64,000 bases of DNA from Oryzicola mucosus (GCF_014534685.1 NZ_JACVVX010000001.1:1256501-1320500), one strand, 5' to 3'; positions 9,307 through 20,397 are shown, counted from the stretch's first letter. Numbers and translations: made by a program. The notes: generated by a model not told the origin, from the sequence alone.

Positions 9307-10485
9307 ATGACGGCATCCGTCGCAAAGCCCGGACTGCGTCCGGCAAACCCCAATTTTTCCTCAGGTCCCTGTGCCAAGCGTCCCGGCTGGTCGCTCGATG
9401 CGCTCGCCAAGGCGGCGCTCGGTCGGTCGCACCGCGCCAAGATCGGCAAGAGCAAGCTCGAAGAAGCGATTGCGCTGACGCGTGAAGTGCTTCAGGTGCC
9501 GGCCGATTACCGCATCGGCATCGTGCCCGCCTCCGACACCGGCGCGGTCGAGATGGCGCTGTGGTCGCTGCTCGGCGCGCGCGGCGTCGATATGGTGTCG
9601 TGGGAGAGCTTCGGCGCCGGCTGGGTCACCGATGTGGTCAAGCAGCTCAAGCTTGCTGATGTCCGCACCTTCGATGCGCCCTATGGGCAGTTGCCGGACC
9701 TCGCCAAGATCGATTTCGACCGCGACGTTGTTTTCACCTGGAACGGCACGACCTCGGGCGTCCGCGTGCCGAATGGCGATTTCATTCCGGCCGACCGCGA
9801 CGGCCTGACCATCTGCGACGCCACCTCGGCCGCGTTCGCCCAGCGTCTCGACTTCGCCAAGCTCGATGTCGTCACCTTCTCCTGGCAGAAGGTTCTGGGC
9901 GGCGAGGGCGCACATGGCATGCTGATCCTCAGCCCGCGCGCGGTCGCCCGGCTGGAGAGCTACAAGCCGGCCTGGCCGCTGCCGAAAATCTTTCGCCTCA
10001 CTTCGGGCGGCAAGCTGATCGAAGGCATCTTCAAGGGCGAGACCATCAACACACCGTCCATGCTGTGCGTCGAAGACTATATCGACGCGCTGCACTGGGC
10101 GAAGTCGGTGGGCGGCCTCGACGGCCTGGTGGCCCGCGCCGACGCCAACTTCGCTACGCTCGACGCGTTCGCGCAGACATCCGGCTGGCTCGAAAACCTC
10201 GCCGTCGATCCGGCGACGCGCTCCAACACTTCGGTCTGCTTCTCCATAGTCGACCCGGAGGTCGCAGCCCTCGACAAGGACGGCCAGGCCGCCTTCGCCA
10301 AGGGCATTGTTTCGGCGCTCGAAAAGGAAGGCGTCGCTTATGACATCGGCGCCTATCGCGATGCGCCGTCCGGCCTGCGCATCTGGGCGGGCGCGACCGT
10401 CGAGACCTCCGATCTCCAGGCGCTGACCGCGTGGCTCGACTGGGCGTTTGCCCAGCAGAAGGCCACGCTCAAGGCGGCTGCGTAG
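9307..10485 (+). CDS. serC: Phosphoserine aminotransferase
   Basis: Converts 3-phosphohydroxypyruvate and glutamate to phosphoserine in serine biosynthesis; cytosolic PLP enzyme. The 392-residue protein begins with the characteristic [15 protein letters not shown] segment. The PLP lysine is Lys195 in [11 protein letters not shown]. It belongs to the shorter-motif SerC subfamily found in alphaproteobacteria and some archaea. It is followed by serA, so both enzymes of the pathway are probably controlled from the leader upstream. Confidence 0.95.
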   Translation: MTASVAKPGLRPANPNFSSGPCAKRPGWSLDALAKAALGRSHRAKIGKSKLEEAIALTREVLQVPADYRIGIVPASDTGAVEMALWSLLGARGVDMVSWESFGAGWVTDVVKQLKLADVRTFDAPYGQLPDLAKIDFDRDVVFTWNGTTSGVRVPNGDFIPADRDGLTICDATSAAFAQRLDFAKLDVVTFSWQKVLGGEGAHGMLILSPRAVARLESYKPAWPLPKIFRLTSGGKLIEGIFKGETINTPSMLCVEDYIDALHWAKSVGGLDGLVARADANFATLDAFAQTSGWLENLAVDPATRSNTSVCFSIVDPEVAALDKDGQAAFAKGIVSALEKEGVAYDIGAYRDAPSGLRIWAGATVETSDLQALTAWLDWAFAQQKATLKAAA

Positions 10486-10510
10486 CTTCAGCGTTCGTTT
10501 TTTCGCAACA

Positions 10511-10589
10511 CCCCTCATCCGACCTCGCTCCGCTCGGCCACCTTCTCCCACAAGGGGAGAAGGTGTCGCCGAAGGCGACGGATGAGGGG
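10511..10589. repeat. Palindromic intergenic repeat, copy 1
   Basis: Starts with CCCCTCATCC and ends with the complementary GGATGAGGGG. Internal arms ACCTTCTCCC/GGGGAGAAGGT form a long imperfect hairpin. It fills most of the serC-serA gap. Related copies are listed elsewhere in this window. Confidence 0.85.
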
Positions 10590-10614
10590 TCAGCAACCTG
10601 ACAGGATCCAAAAA

Positions 10615-12213
10615 ATGCCTCGCGTACTCGTTTCCGACAAACTCTCCACCACCGCCGTCCAGATCTTCAAGGATCGCGGCGTCGAGGTCGACTACCTGCC
10701 CGATCTCGGCAAGGACAAGGAAAAGCTGCTTGCAGTCATCGGCCAGTATGATGGCCTCGCCATCCGCTCGGCCACCAAGGTGACCGAGAAGCTGATCGCC
10801 GCTGCGACCAATCTCAAGGTCATCGGCCGCGCCGGCATCGGCGTCGACAATGTCGATATCCCGGCCGCCTCGCGGCGCGGCATCATCGTCATGAACACGC
10901 CGTTCGGCAATTCCATCACCACCGCCGAGCACGCCATCGCCCTGATGTTCGCGGTCGCCCGCCAGATCCCCGAGGCCAGCGCCTCCACTCATGCCGGCAA
11001 GTGGGAAAAGAACCGCTTCATGGGCGTGGAGATCACCGGCAAAACGCTCGGCGTCATCGGCTGCGGCAATATCGGCTCCATCGTCGCGACGCGCGGCGTC
11101 GGCCTCAAGATGCATGTCGTTGCCTTCGATCCGTTCCTGTCGGAAAGCCGTGCGGCCGAACTGGGTGTTGAAAAGGTCGAGCTGGACGAGCTCTTCGCCC
11201 GCGCCGACTTCATTACCCTTCATACCCCGCTGACCGACAAGACGCGCAACATCATCAATGCCGATGCCATCGCCAAGATGAAGAAGGGCGTGCGCATCAT
11301 CAACTGCGCGCGCGGCGGCCTCGTTGTGGAAGCCGACCTCATCGCGGGGCTGAAGAGCGGCAAGGTCGCCGGCGCCGGGATCGACGTGTTCGAGGTCGAG
11401 CCTGCCGAGCAGAACGAGCTGTTCGGCATGGACAATGTCGTCTGCACGCCGCATCTGGGCGCCTCGACCTCCGAGGCGCAGGAGAATGTCGCCCTGCAGG
11501 TGGCCGAGCAGATGGCGGACTACCTCGTTAAGGGGGCGGTGTCCAACGCCATCAACATGCCGTCGATCACGGCCGAGGAAGCGCCGCGGCTCAAGCCCTT
11601 CGTCAAGCTTGCCGAAGTGCTCGGCGCCTTTGTCGGGCAGGTCACAGAGGATCCGATCAAGGAAGTCGAGATCCTGTTCGACGGTGCGACCGCGACGATG
11701 AACACCCGCGCCCTGATCAGCGCGGCTCTGGCCGGGTTGATCCGTCCGCAGGTGTCTGACGTCAACATGGTCTCGGCGCCGATCATGGCCAAGGAGCGCG
11801 GCGTCATCCTGTCGGAAATCCGCCGCGACAAGTCGGGGGTGTTCGACGGCTACATCAAGCTGACGGTGAAGACCGAGAAGCAGACCCGCGCGATCGCCGG
11901 CACCTGCTTCTCCGACCTCAAGCCCCGCTTCATCCAGATCAAGGGCATCAACATGGATGCGGAAGTCGGCCGCCACATGCTTTACACCACCAATGGCGAC
12001 GTACCGGGCATCATCGGCCTGCTAGGCGGCATCCTCGGCAAGCACAAGGTCAACATCGCCAACTTCCAGCTCGGCCGCGACCATCCGGGCGGCAACGCCA
12101 TTGCCATGCTCTATCTCGACGAGCGTATTCCGGATGCCGTGCTGGAGGAATTGCGCGCCCAGCCGTCGATCGATTCGGCCAAGCCGCTGCAGTTCGACGT
12201 TGCCGAAGCCTGA
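10615..12213 (+). CDS. serA: D-3-phosphoglycerate dehydrogenase
   Basis: First enzyme of serine synthesis; oxidises 3-phosphoglycerate with NAD+. The chosen ATG gives MPRVLVSDKLS and 531 residues, the normal long-form length; an in-frame upstream start would add residues encoded by the palindromic repeat. The substrate-domain GRAGIGVDNVD, nucleotide-binding GCGNIGS, catalytic NCARGGLV and PHLGAS motifs are present in order. An intervening domain and a C-terminal ACT domain (GDVPGIIGLLGGILG) follow, consistent with serine sensing. A strong terminator follows. Confidence 0.96.
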   Translation: MPRVLVSDKLSTTAVQIFKDRGVEVDYLPDLGKDKEKLLAVIGQYDGLAIRSATKVTEKLIAAATNLKVIGRAGIGVDNVDIPAASRRGIIVMNTPFGNSITTAEHAIALMFAVARQIPEASASTHAGKWEKNRFMGVEITGKTLGVIGCGNIGSIVATRGVGLKMHVVAFDPFLSESRAAELGVEKVELDELFARADFITLHTPLTDKTRNIINADAIAKMKKGVRIINCARGGLVVEADLIAGLKSGKVAGAGIDVFEVEPAEQNELFGMDNVVCTPHLGASTSEAQENVALQVAEQMADYLVKGAVSNAINMPSITAEEAPRLKPFVKLAEVLGAFVGQVTEDPIKEVEILFDGATATMNTRALISAALAGLIRPQVSDVNMVSAPIMAKERGVILSEIRRDKSGVFDGYIKLTVKTEKQTRAIAGTCFSDLKPRFIQIKGINMDAEVGRHMLYTTNGDVPGIIGLLGGILGKHKVNIANFQLGRDHPGGNAIAMLYLDERIPDAVLEELRAQPSIDSAKPLQFDVAEA

Positions 12214-12233
12214 TCGGCGCTGCATCGAACTTC

Positions 12234-12268
12234 AAAGGCGCGGAGTTTCATCCGCGCCTTTTTGTTTT
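12234..12268 (+). terminator. Rho-independent terminator of serC-serA
   Basis: Perfect 10-base-pair stem AAAGGCGCGG/CCGCGCCTTT with an 8-base loop, followed by TTGTTTT. Confidence 0.85.
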
Positions 12269-12311
12269 CGCAGCGTTGCGGTAGAATGGTTCCTATTGCA
12301 GGGTGAGCGGT

Positions 12312-12524
12312 ATGAAGATCGTCGTCGAAGCTTTTTGGGATGATGAAGCAGCCGTCTGGGTCGCGTCGGACCGTGACCAGCGTGGTGTGGTTACAGAGGC
12401 TGAGACGATAGAAGAATTGCAGAAAAAGCTGGCCCTCATCGTCCCCGATCTAATGGCCGATACGGACTCCGGTCCGATTGAAATCGAGTTGATAACCCGC
12501 AGCTTCCAAACTGTAGCGGCGTGA
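12312..12524 (+). CDS. hicB: HicB-like antitoxin (DUF1902 family)
   Basis: A 70-residue acidic protein with the HicB partial RNase-H-like fold: beta strands around VVEAFWDDEAAVWVASD and a helix with TIEELQKKL. It is followed at 120 bases by the HicA toxin gene, in the less common antitoxin-first order. It is expected to neutralise HicA and repress the pair. The ATG was chosen over a GTG three codons upstream. Confidence 0.75.
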   Translation: MKIVVEAFWDDEAAVWVASDRDQRGVVTEAETIEELQKKLALIVPDLMADTDSGPIEIELITRSFQTVAA

Positions 12525-12644
12525 GTTCCGTCGGGTTTCACGACCCATATTCTGTGAATCACGGGCGTTGCTCGACAAATTGCCGATCTCTATCGGGAAG
12601 ATGAACTATTCTTCCAGCGTGGGTGAGTCGCAGGTCGGTAGTCT

Positions 12645-12839
12645 GTGGAAAGTTTCTCCAAGCCTCTCAAGACGATCCTCAGCAAGGCTGGGTGGAAACT
12701 TTTGCGCCATGGCAAGGGTGACCATGAAATCTGGCATCAGCCGGAAAACGGCCGCAAGGTGACTATCGACAACGCGATCAAGTCGCGCCACACGGCGAAT
12801 GCGGTGCTCAAGCAAGCGGGTTTGCCGAAAGCGTTCTAG
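12645..12839 (+). CDS. hicA: HicA-type mRNA interferase toxin
   Basis: A 64-residue basic protein of the YcfA/HicA family with a double-stranded-RNA-binding-like fold. The catalytic histidine is His27 in GKGDHEIW, and the C-terminal ANAVLKQAGL helix is typical. It starts with GTG. It degrades mRNA when free of HicB. The upstream gap of 120 bases has no gene and could hold a separate promoter. Confidence 0.8.
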   Translation: MESFSKPLKTILSKAGWKLLRHGKGDHEIWHQPENGRKVTIDNAIKSRHTANAVLKQAGLPKAF

Positions 12840-12851
12840 GATTGTCTAACC

Positions 12852-13742
12852 CTACCGCGCCAGTTTCCGCCCACCATATTCGGCAAGGCCGATGCCGGCC
12901 AGGATCATCACCAGCGACACCGCGTGGTAGATGTGGAACTCCTCGCCGACGATGGTGACGGCCAGCAGCGCGCCCCACAGCGGCAGAAGATTGATGAACA
13001 GCCCGGCGCGGTTCGAGCCGATCAGCTCGACCGCGCGGATGTAGAAGGCCTGGCCCAGCAGCGAGGGAAACAGCACGATGAAGCCGATGATCAGCCAGCC
13101 GCGCGGCTCGGGCAGGATGGTGGCGCCGGCGGCCATCTCCAAGGCGAGAAACGGCAGCGCGGTCAGGGTCGCGCCGAGGCACAGCATGATCATCAAACTC
13201 GTCCAGTGGACGATGGGTTTGGTGCGCAGGGCGGCGGTGTAAATGCCATAGGCGATGATCGCCACCAGCATCAGCGCATCGCCGAAATTGATATTGAGGG
13301 TGATCAGGTTGACGAAGTCTCCACGCAGCGCAATGACCACGACCCCGATGAAGGACAAGACGAAGCCGATCGCCTGCTCGATCCGGATACGGCTGCCGAA
13401 CAGGGCGAAGCTTGCCGCGAAGACGAAGAGCGGCATGCCGCCCTGCAGGATGCTGGCGTTGATCGCCGTGGTGTAGATCAGCGCATAATACAGGGCGATG
13501 CTGAAGACGGTGAAACCGAGCCCGCCTAAAAAGAGCAGATAGAACAGGCGCGGGCGGATGACCGCCCAGTCGACGGCGACCTGCCGTCTGTTCAAGAGAA
13601 AAAGCGCTGCTGTGACGGCGGCCCAGCGAACGGTGACGAGGACCATCGGCGAGACGTGGCCGACCGCCAATTTTCCGGCAATCGAATTGCCAGCCCAGAA
13701 CAACGTCGTCAGCGCCAGCAATGCATAGGCGGTTCTGTTCAT
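12852..13742 (-). CDS. DMT-superfamily transporter (EamA domains)
   Basis: A 296-residue inner-membrane protein with ten predicted helices arranged as two EamA repeats. It has the family start AYALLALTTLFWAGNSIAGKL and a repeated pattern in the second half. Such proteins export metabolites or amino acids; the substrate cannot be told. It is transcribed toward hicA and away from purA and appears to be monocistronic. Confidence 0.88.
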   Translation of the reverse strand: MNRTAYALLALTTLFWAGNSIAGKLAVGHVSPMVLVTVRWAAVTAALFLLNRRQVAVDWAVIRPRLFYLLFLGGLGFTVFSIALYYALIYTTAINASILQGGMPLFVFAASFALFGSRIRIEQAIGFVLSFIGVVVIALRGDFVNLITLNINFGDALMLVAIIAYGIYTAALRTKPIVHWTSLMIMLCLGATLTALPFLALEMAAGATILPEPRGWLIIGFIVLFPSLLGQAFYIRAVELIGSNRAGLFINLLPLWGALLAVTIVGEEFHIYHAVSLVMILAGIGLAEYGGRKLAR

Positions 13743-13937
13743 TCGATGCCCTCACGGTCCAGCCGGCACCTATCCGCCCGGGCTGGGGGAAGTAAAGGTC
13801 CCAAAAGCGGGAAATTGTTGTGCCTCCGAGGCCTTGAAGGTGCAAAGAAAGGTCGCGCAATGGGATTCTTGACGCTATAGAGGCCTGTCTTTTTGAACCG
13901 TTCGCGGCTCGCCCGCGAAGCCTGAAGGGAAGAAACT

Positions 13938-15236
<1,299 letters not shown>

Positions 15237-15302
15237 TTTTGGCCATATCCGGCGATGACGCGGCCAATGGCGGGGGCGCGCGCCGGGATGAGAGAGTAGA
15301 GA

Positions 15303-17111
15303 ATGGCAGATTTCGTAGCGGTCCTGAAAAAGGCGCTGGATGGACTTGGCGAGACGACGCCCGAGACGCGCGCGCGTGTCTACGACAAGGCACGGACGAC
15401 CATAGCCAACAAGCTGGCGGCGATCACGCCGCCGCCTCCGGCCGCCGTGGCCCAAAGGCAGACGCAGTCGCTCGAAGATGCCATCGCCACAGTCGAAGCA
15501 GGCTACGCGAAGCCTGTTCCGGCTCCCGCACCGGAGCCCGAAGATCCGCTGGCGGAACTCGAAAGCATCTTTTCGTCCATCGACCGCAACCGGACCCAGC
15601 CGGCCCAGCCCAAGCCTGCCGAAAAGGCTGCTCCGCCTCCGGTGGTGCCCGCTCCGCCACCCGTTATCGCAGAGCGCAAGCCGGACGTGCCGCCGACACC
15701 AGCCGACAAGCCTGCTCCGCCGACGCCATCGCCCGTGGCGGAAACGCCGCGCGTTGTTCCCGTTCCCGAGGTTCAGAAACCGACATCGGCCCCGGTTCAG
15801 GAAACGCCCCGGCCGGAGCCCGTCGTGGCCGATGTGCCAAAGGTGCCGGTGGAGGCACCTGCTGCGCCAAAACCCGCGCCCAAGCCGGCGGCGGTCGTCA
15901 CGCCGCAGGAGGAGCCCGATCTCGACGAGTTCCTTTCGCTGCCGCCCCGCGATGCCCAACAGCGCCCCGCGCTGGCCGGTGACGATGTTCTGCATGCGGA
16001 TGCGGACGACGAGAGGCCGGCATCGGACAATTACGACTATACCGACGAGGACCGTGCCGAGAAGAAGCGCGGCGGTGCCCGGCTTCTGATTGCTGCCGTG
16101 GTTCTCGTCGCACTCGGCGGCGCCGGTTACGGTGCCTGGCTCAACCGCGACGCAATCGCTGCGCTCATACCGCAGGGCGGAACCGAGACGGCGGAACAGG
16201 TTCCGGCGGAATCCGAGACACCGGCCGCGCCGGCTCAGCAGCCTGCGGCACCCGCCCAGGCCGAAACCGAGACTCCGCCGCCTGCTGCACCGGCGACTAC
16301 GCCCCCGGCCAGCGAACAGGCCGCGGCGCCCGCTCAGGACGCCGAGCCGGGCAAATTCACCCAGCGTCTCAATGCCGACGGTACGGAAGTCGATCCTGGC
16401 CCGGCCTCCGGCGAGAATGGCGTCGGCGAAGGCACCTCGGTTGCGGCTTTGACCCAGGCGCCACCGGCCGCTCCGATTGCGCCTGCTGCTCCGGAAGCGG
16501 CCCAGCCCGCCCAGGCTGAAACGCCTCCTCCGGCTGCATCGGGCGATCAGTCGTTGTCGGTCGCGCAGAAGGCCATCTTTTACGAGGAACGCACCAATGT
16601 CGCGCAGGGCTCGGCGCAGCCGGGCAATGTTGTCTGGAGCGTGGTGCAGGAATCGCCCGGCGGCGACCTGCCGCCGGAGCCGGCGATCCGTGCCGAGGCG
16701 ACCATCCCCGGCAAGGACGTGCAACTGCGCATGACCATCCGCCGCAACACCGACCAGACCTTGCCGGCCAGCCACATCATTGAGATGATCTTCCTGACGC
16801 CGGACGGTTTCGAGGGCGGCGGCATCGAGAACATCCTGCGCGTGGCGATGAAAAGCTCCGAACAGGACGCCGGCAACGCCTTGCTCGGCATTCCGGCCAA
16901 GATCGCCGACGGCTTCTTCCTTGTCGCCCTCAACGACACCAAGGCCGAGACCGACGCCAACCTGACGCTGATGCGCCGGCAGAGCTGGATCGATATCCCG
17001 GTAGTCTATAAATCCGGCCGCCGCGCGTTGTTCACGCTCGAAAAGGGCGTGCCCGGCGAGCGGATATTCGAAGAAGCGATGCGCGCCTGGCAGACCGCAA
17101 GCGCGGGCTGA
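15303..17111 (+). CDS. Pro/Ala-rich single-pass membrane protein, function unknown
   Basis: A 602-residue protein. A short folded N-terminal segment (about residues 1-50) is followed by roughly 200 residues of Pro/Ala/Glu-rich low complexity. One membrane helix lies near residues 261-281 (LLIAAVVLVALGGAGYGAWL). A second Pro/Ala-rich linker leads to a folded C-terminal domain from about residue 415, with alternating hydrophobic beta-like segments. The layout suggests a cytoplasmic N terminus tethered through the membrane to a periplasmic domain. Proteins like this occur downstream of purA in rhizobia, but no function is known to me. Confidence 0.75.
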   Translation: MADFVAVLKKALDGLGETTPETRARVYDKARTTIANKLAAITPPPPAAVAQRQTQSLEDAIATVEAGYAKPVPAPAPEPEDPLAELESIFSSIDRNRTQPAQPKPAEKAAPPPVVPAPPPVIAERKPDVPPTPADKPAPPTPSPVAETPRVVPVPEVQKPTSAPVQETPRPEPVVADVPKVPVEAPAAPKPAPKPAAVVTPQEEPDLDEFLSLPPRDAQQRPALAGDDVLHADADDERPASDNYDYTDEDRAEKKRGGARLLIAAVVLVALGGAGYGAWLNRDAIAALIPQGGTETAEQVPAESETPAAPAQQPAAPAQAETETPPPAAPATTPPASEQAAAPAQDAEPGKFTQRLNADGTEVDPGPASGENGVGEGTSVAALTQAPPAAPIAPAAPEAAQPAQAETPPPAASGDQSLSVAQKAIFYEERTNVAQGSAQPGNVVWSVVQESPGGDLPPEPAIRAEATIPGKDVQLRMTIRRNTDQTLPASHIIEMIFLTPDGFEGGGIENILRVAMKSSEQDAGNALLGIPAKIADGFFLVALNDTKAETDANLTLMRRQSWIDIPVVYKSGRRALFTLEKGVPGERIFEEAMRAWQTASAG

Positions 17112-17131
17112 TCCCTGCGCTCGCTCATCGA

Positions 17132-17431
17132 TCAGAACCCGTAAAACACCATGTCCAGCGCCGCGACGATATCATCGTGGTGCTGGCGAAGATTGCCGCG
17201 CGGTATTTCAAGTTGGTTTTCCAATACGGCGGACAGCAACTGGCTGTACACCACCAGACGTTTGCCTTCGAACATGAACGTTGGATTCAGCCGTGGCACC
17301 GGCGACCGACCACGGATGTCCACCAGAAGCGGCACCATCACGCGGGTGTCTAATCCGTCCAGCAAATCGGATTGTACATCCAGCAGATATCCATCTTCCC
17401 TACGATTGAGATAGACGTCGTATCGCGCCAT
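17132..17431 (-). CDS. ccdB: CcdB-family toxin
   Basis: A 99-residue protein with the CcdB start MARYDVYLNRREDGYLLDVQ. It has the TRVMVPLL core strand, and a C-terminal helix ends in DMVFYGF, close to the gyrase-contacting tail of CcdB. The F-plasmid CcdB family poisons DNA gyrase. Its ATG shares one base with the stop of the antitoxin gene upstream, the usual ccdA-ccdB coupling. It converges on the 602-residue membrane-protein gene. Confidence 0.85.
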   Translation of the reverse strand: MARYDVYLNRREDGYLLDVQSDLLDGLDTRVMVPLLVDIRGRSPVPRLNPTFMFEGKRLVVYSQLLSAVLENQLEIPRGNLRQHHDDIVAALDMVFYGF

Positions 17432-17658
17432 TAAAATTGCCGGTAGTTTTCCAAAGGCAGTCCGTGTTCCCTAAAATAGGCGTTGGTCTCCTCGATCGCT
17501 TCCTTGTTCTCAAGCTTCCAACGCCGTTCTTTTTCGGCCTTGATCGTCTGTCGCAGGTCTGAGGAAGCCACCTGAGAGACATCGAAACCAAGCTCCCTTG
17601 CTTCGTTCAGCAGGTCTGAATGGCTCGGCTTATTTGCTGCGCGTTGAAGTCCGGGCAT
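17431..17658 (-). CDS. ccdA: CcdA-family antitoxin
   Basis: A 75-residue protein whose C-terminal half is typical of CcdA: a lysine/arginine-rich amphipathic helix (IKAEKERRWKLENKEAIEE) followed by NAYFREHGLPL, the segment that wraps CcdB. The start at MPGLQRAANK follows a ribosome site (AAGGAGAT). It is translationally coupled to ccdB and is expected to autorepress the operon. Confidence 0.85.
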   Translation of the reverse strand: MPGLQRAANKPSHSDLLNEARELGFDVSQVASSDLRQTIKAEKERRWKLENKEAIEETNAYFREHGLPLENYRQF

Positions 17659-17714
17659 GGCCTGATCTCCTTGGTAGAATCTCAATCTAGGCGCAGGCCG
17701 TTTAGCGGGGAAGC

Positions 17715-19535
17715 TCAGCCTTCCAACTCCTCGCGAAGCATTTCCAGTTCCAGCCATTCCTCTTCCATTTTGGCCAAGGTCGCGCGCTCCTTGTCGAGCG
17801 CGGCAATCGCCTTCTGGAAGCCGGTCGGGTCGCGCTGGTAAAAGGCGGGGTCGGCGATCTGATCCTCCATCCGCGCCATCGAGACCTGCACCGCTTCCAT
17901 CTGTCGGGGCAGGTTTTCGAGCGCGAATTTCTGCTTGAAGGACAGCTTCTTCGTCGCAGCCTTTGGCTGGACCGTCTCGTTCTTCGCAGGCTGCGGCTCG
18001 CCATTCGCCATCCTGGCACGCTGCGCCTTGCGGTCGTCCAGCTTGGTGCCGCCGCGCTGCGCCAGCATGTCGGCGTAACCGCCGGCATATTCGATCCAGC
18101 GGCCTTCGCCTTCCGGCGCGATCACGCTGGTGACGGTGCGGTCGAGAAAATCGCGGTCGTGGCTGACCAGGATGACGGTGCCGGCAAAGCCGGCGACCAG
18201 TTCCTGCAGAAGCTCCAGCGTTTCCATGTCGAGATCGTTGGTCGGCTCGTCCAGCACCAGAAGGTTGGCGGGGCGGGCCAGAAGCCGCGCCAGGATCAGG
18301 CGCGCGCGCTCGCCGCCGGACAGTTCGCGCACCGGCGTGCGGGCCTGTTCGGGCCGGAACAGGAAGTCTTTCATGTAGGAGACGACATGGCGCTGCTCGC
18401 CATTGATGACGAGGTTTTCGCCACGCCCGTCGGTGAGATATTCGGCCAGCGTCTCCTGCGGATCGACCGCCTCGCGCTTCTGGTCGAGCGTGGCGATGTC
18501 GAGATTGACACCGAGCCGCACCGATCCGGCATCGGGCTTCAACTGGCCGATGAGCATCTTGAGCAGGGTGGTCTTGCCCGCGCCGTTCGGGCCGACCAGA
18601 CCGACGCGGTCGCCGCGCTGAATGCGGGTCGAGAACCCCTTGACCACGGTCAGTTCGCCGAAACTTTTGTCGATGCTCTTGGCCTCGATCACCAGCTTGC
18701 CGGATTCCGTCGATTCGCTCGCCACCATCTGGGCGACGCCTTCCGCGCCGCGATGGCTCTTGTGGCGCTGGCGCATGTCCTGCAACTCGCCCAGCCGACG
18801 CATGTTGCGCTTGCGCCGAGCGGTGACGCCATAGCGCAGCCAATGCTCCTCGCGCACGATCTGGCGGCCGAGCTTTTGCTGCTCGCGCTCTTCCTCTTCC
18901 AGAACCGTATCGCGCCACTCCTCGAAATGCCCGAAACCGCGGTCCAACCGCTTGGTCTGGCCGCGGTCGAGCCAGACGGTCGAGCGGCTGACGCGTTCGA
19001 GGAAACGCCGGTCGTGCGAGATCAGGATCAGCGCGAAAGACGAGCGGGCGAGCTCTTCTTCCAGCCATTCGATGACCTGGAGGTCGAGATGGTTGGTCGG
19101 CTCGTCGAGCAGCAGGATGTCCGGTTCCGGCGCCATGACGCGGGCCAAGGCGGCGCGGCGGGCTTCGCCGCCGGACAGGCCCTGCGGTTCCTCGTCGCCT
19201 GTCAGCCCGAGATGCTCCATCAGATAGGCGGCGCGGTAGGGGTCGTCGGCAGGCCCCAGACCGGCCTCGACATAGGCCCGTACATTCGCAAAGCCTTCCA
19301 GATCGGGGGCTTGCGGCAGGTAGCGCACTGTGGCGGAAGGCTGGCGGAAGACCTCGCCATCCTGCGGCTCGACCATGCCGGCGGCGATCTTGAGCAAGGT
19401 GGACTTGCCCGAGCCGTTGCGGCCGACCAGCGCGATCTTGTCGCCGGCCGAGGCCGCCAGGGAGGCTCCGTCCAAAAGCGGCGTGCCGCCAAAGGTCAGC
19501 TTGATCCCGTCGAGATTGAGAAGGGGAGGCGCCAT
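17715..19535 (-). CDS. uup: ABC-F family ATPase Uup-like
   Basis: A soluble 606-residue protein with two ABC domains and no membrane segment. The first Walker A is GRNGSGKST at residues 38-46, and the second GPNGAGKTT follows a linker of about 80 residues. Two signatures (LSGGEARR and LSGGERAR) and two Walker B motifs are present. A charged C-terminal coiled coil (about 510-606) is typical of Uup, which acts at the ribosome. It lies one base after the thiamine pyrophosphokinase stop, so the two are co-transcribed although functionally unrelated. Confidence 0.93.
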   Translation of the reverse strand: MAPPLLNLDGIKLTFGGTPLLDGASLAASAGDKIALVGRNGSGKSTLLKIAAGMVEPQDGEVFRQPSATVRYLPQAPDLEGFANVRAYVEAGLGPADDPYRAAYLMEHLGLTGDEEPQGLSGGEARRAALARVMAPEPDILLLDEPTNHLDLQVIEWLEEELARSSFALILISHDRRFLERVSRSTVWLDRGQTKRLDRGFGHFEEWRDTVLEEEEREQQKLGRQIVREEHWLRYGVTARRKRNMRRLGELQDMRQRHKSHRGAEGVAQMVASESTESGKLVIEAKSIDKSFGELTVVKGFSTRIQRGDRVGLVGPNGAGKTTLLKMLIGQLKPDAGSVRLGVNLDIATLDQKREAVDPQETLAEYLTDGRGENLVINGEQRHVVSYMKDFLFRPEQARTPVRELSGGERARLILARLLARPANLLVLDEPTNDLDMETLELLQELVAGFAGTVILVSHDRDFLDRTVTSVIAPEGEGRWIEYAGGYADMLAQRGGTKLDDRKAQRARMANGEPQPAKNETVQPKAATKKLSFKQKFALENLPRQMEAVQVSMARMEDQIADPAFYQRDPTGFQKAIAALDKERATLAKMEEEWLELEMLREELEG

Positions 19536-19536
19536 G

Positions 19537-20184
19537 TCAAAAACCTGCTTGCGGAAATGGATGGGCTAAAAGCAATGCGCGGCCCCGATTGAGGCCGATT
19601 TGGAGGGTGCCGCGCACCGTATTTGACAAAGTTAAAGAGGTCCCGAAGGGCACTTCGACCCCCTCAAGAGGCCATTTGGCACCCCTCACCGAGAGGTTTG
19701 ACAGGGCGGAAAAGGCCAGCACGGAGAAGACGGTGCCGTCGGTGTAGTCGAAGCGCGTCGTCCGGCCCGCGAGCAGCGGTGTGCCTTCCTGCGCCCCGCT
19801 GGTCAGCAAGGTCGGTGTGCCGTCGTCGGCCAGCCGCATGGCGAGCGTCATGTGCAGAAAGGCATGGTCGCTGCGCGGCCCGCCGAAAGCGCCGGCCAGG
19901 ATCAACTCGGTGGCGCCGCGCTGCAGCGCTGCGGACACCGCCAGTTCGCCATCGGTCTGGTCTTTTTCGACCGGGAAGGTTTCGCGCGGGACATCGCGGA
20001 GATGCGGCGCCAGCCTGTCCGGTACGGAATCGAAATCGCCAAGCCACAGCTCCGGCACGACGCCCAGCGTTTCCGCATGGCGGATGCCGGCGTCGGCCGC
20101 GACGATGCGGGCGCCGGCAAGCAGGGCGTCGAGACGCGGGGTGCGGACGAGGTCGCCGCCGAGGAGGACGATGAAACGGCTCAT
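19537..20184 (-). CDS. thiN: Thiamine pyrophosphokinase
   Basis: Transfers pyrophosphate from ATP to thiamine to give TPP, the active cofactor. The 215-residue protein has the acidic GDFDS motif at residues 49-53 and KDQTDGELA at 74-82, the magnesium- and ATP-binding site of this family. GAFGGPRSDHAFLH and the C-terminal thiamine-binding strand region (LSNTVRG) follow. It is divergent from a TPP-riboswitch-controlled thiamine transporter, so uptake and activation genes sit back to back. Confidence 0.92.
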   Translation of the reverse strand: MSRFIVLLGGDLVRTPRLDALLAGARIVAADAGIRHAETLGVVPELWLGDFDSVPDRLAPHLRDVPRETFPVEKDQTDGELAVSAALQRGATELILAGAFGGPRSDHAFLHMTLAMRLADDGTPTLLTSGAQEGTPLLAGRTTRFDYTDGTVFSVLAFSALSNLSVRGAKWPLEGVEVPFGTSLTLSNTVRGTLQIGLNRGRALLLAHPFPQAGF

Positions 20185-20294
20185 GGCGTGGCCTTATCAG
20201 GGCCGTAGCCCAAACGGAAGGCCGGGATGGCTTGCTCAGCCGGCATAAAGAAGGCTTGCGCCTTCCCACGATGCGCCCTATGTCACCGATAGCT

Positions 20295-20397
20295 CTAACG
20301 GGGTGCCGGTCGCTTATGCGCACGGCTGAGAGGCAAAGGGGAGACCCGGCCAACCCGCTGAACCTGATCCGGTTGATACCGGCGGAGGGATTAGACG
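20295..20397 (+). ncRNA. TPP riboswitch (THI element)
   Basis: Contains the conserved ACGGGGTGCC, GCTGAGAG and ACCCGCTGAACCTGATCCGG segments and the GATACCGGCGGAGGGAT core, in the right order and spacing. It is located 50 bases before thiB. In proteobacteria TPP binding usually blocks the downstream ribosome site, repressing thiamine uptake when TPP is plentiful. Confidence 0.95.
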
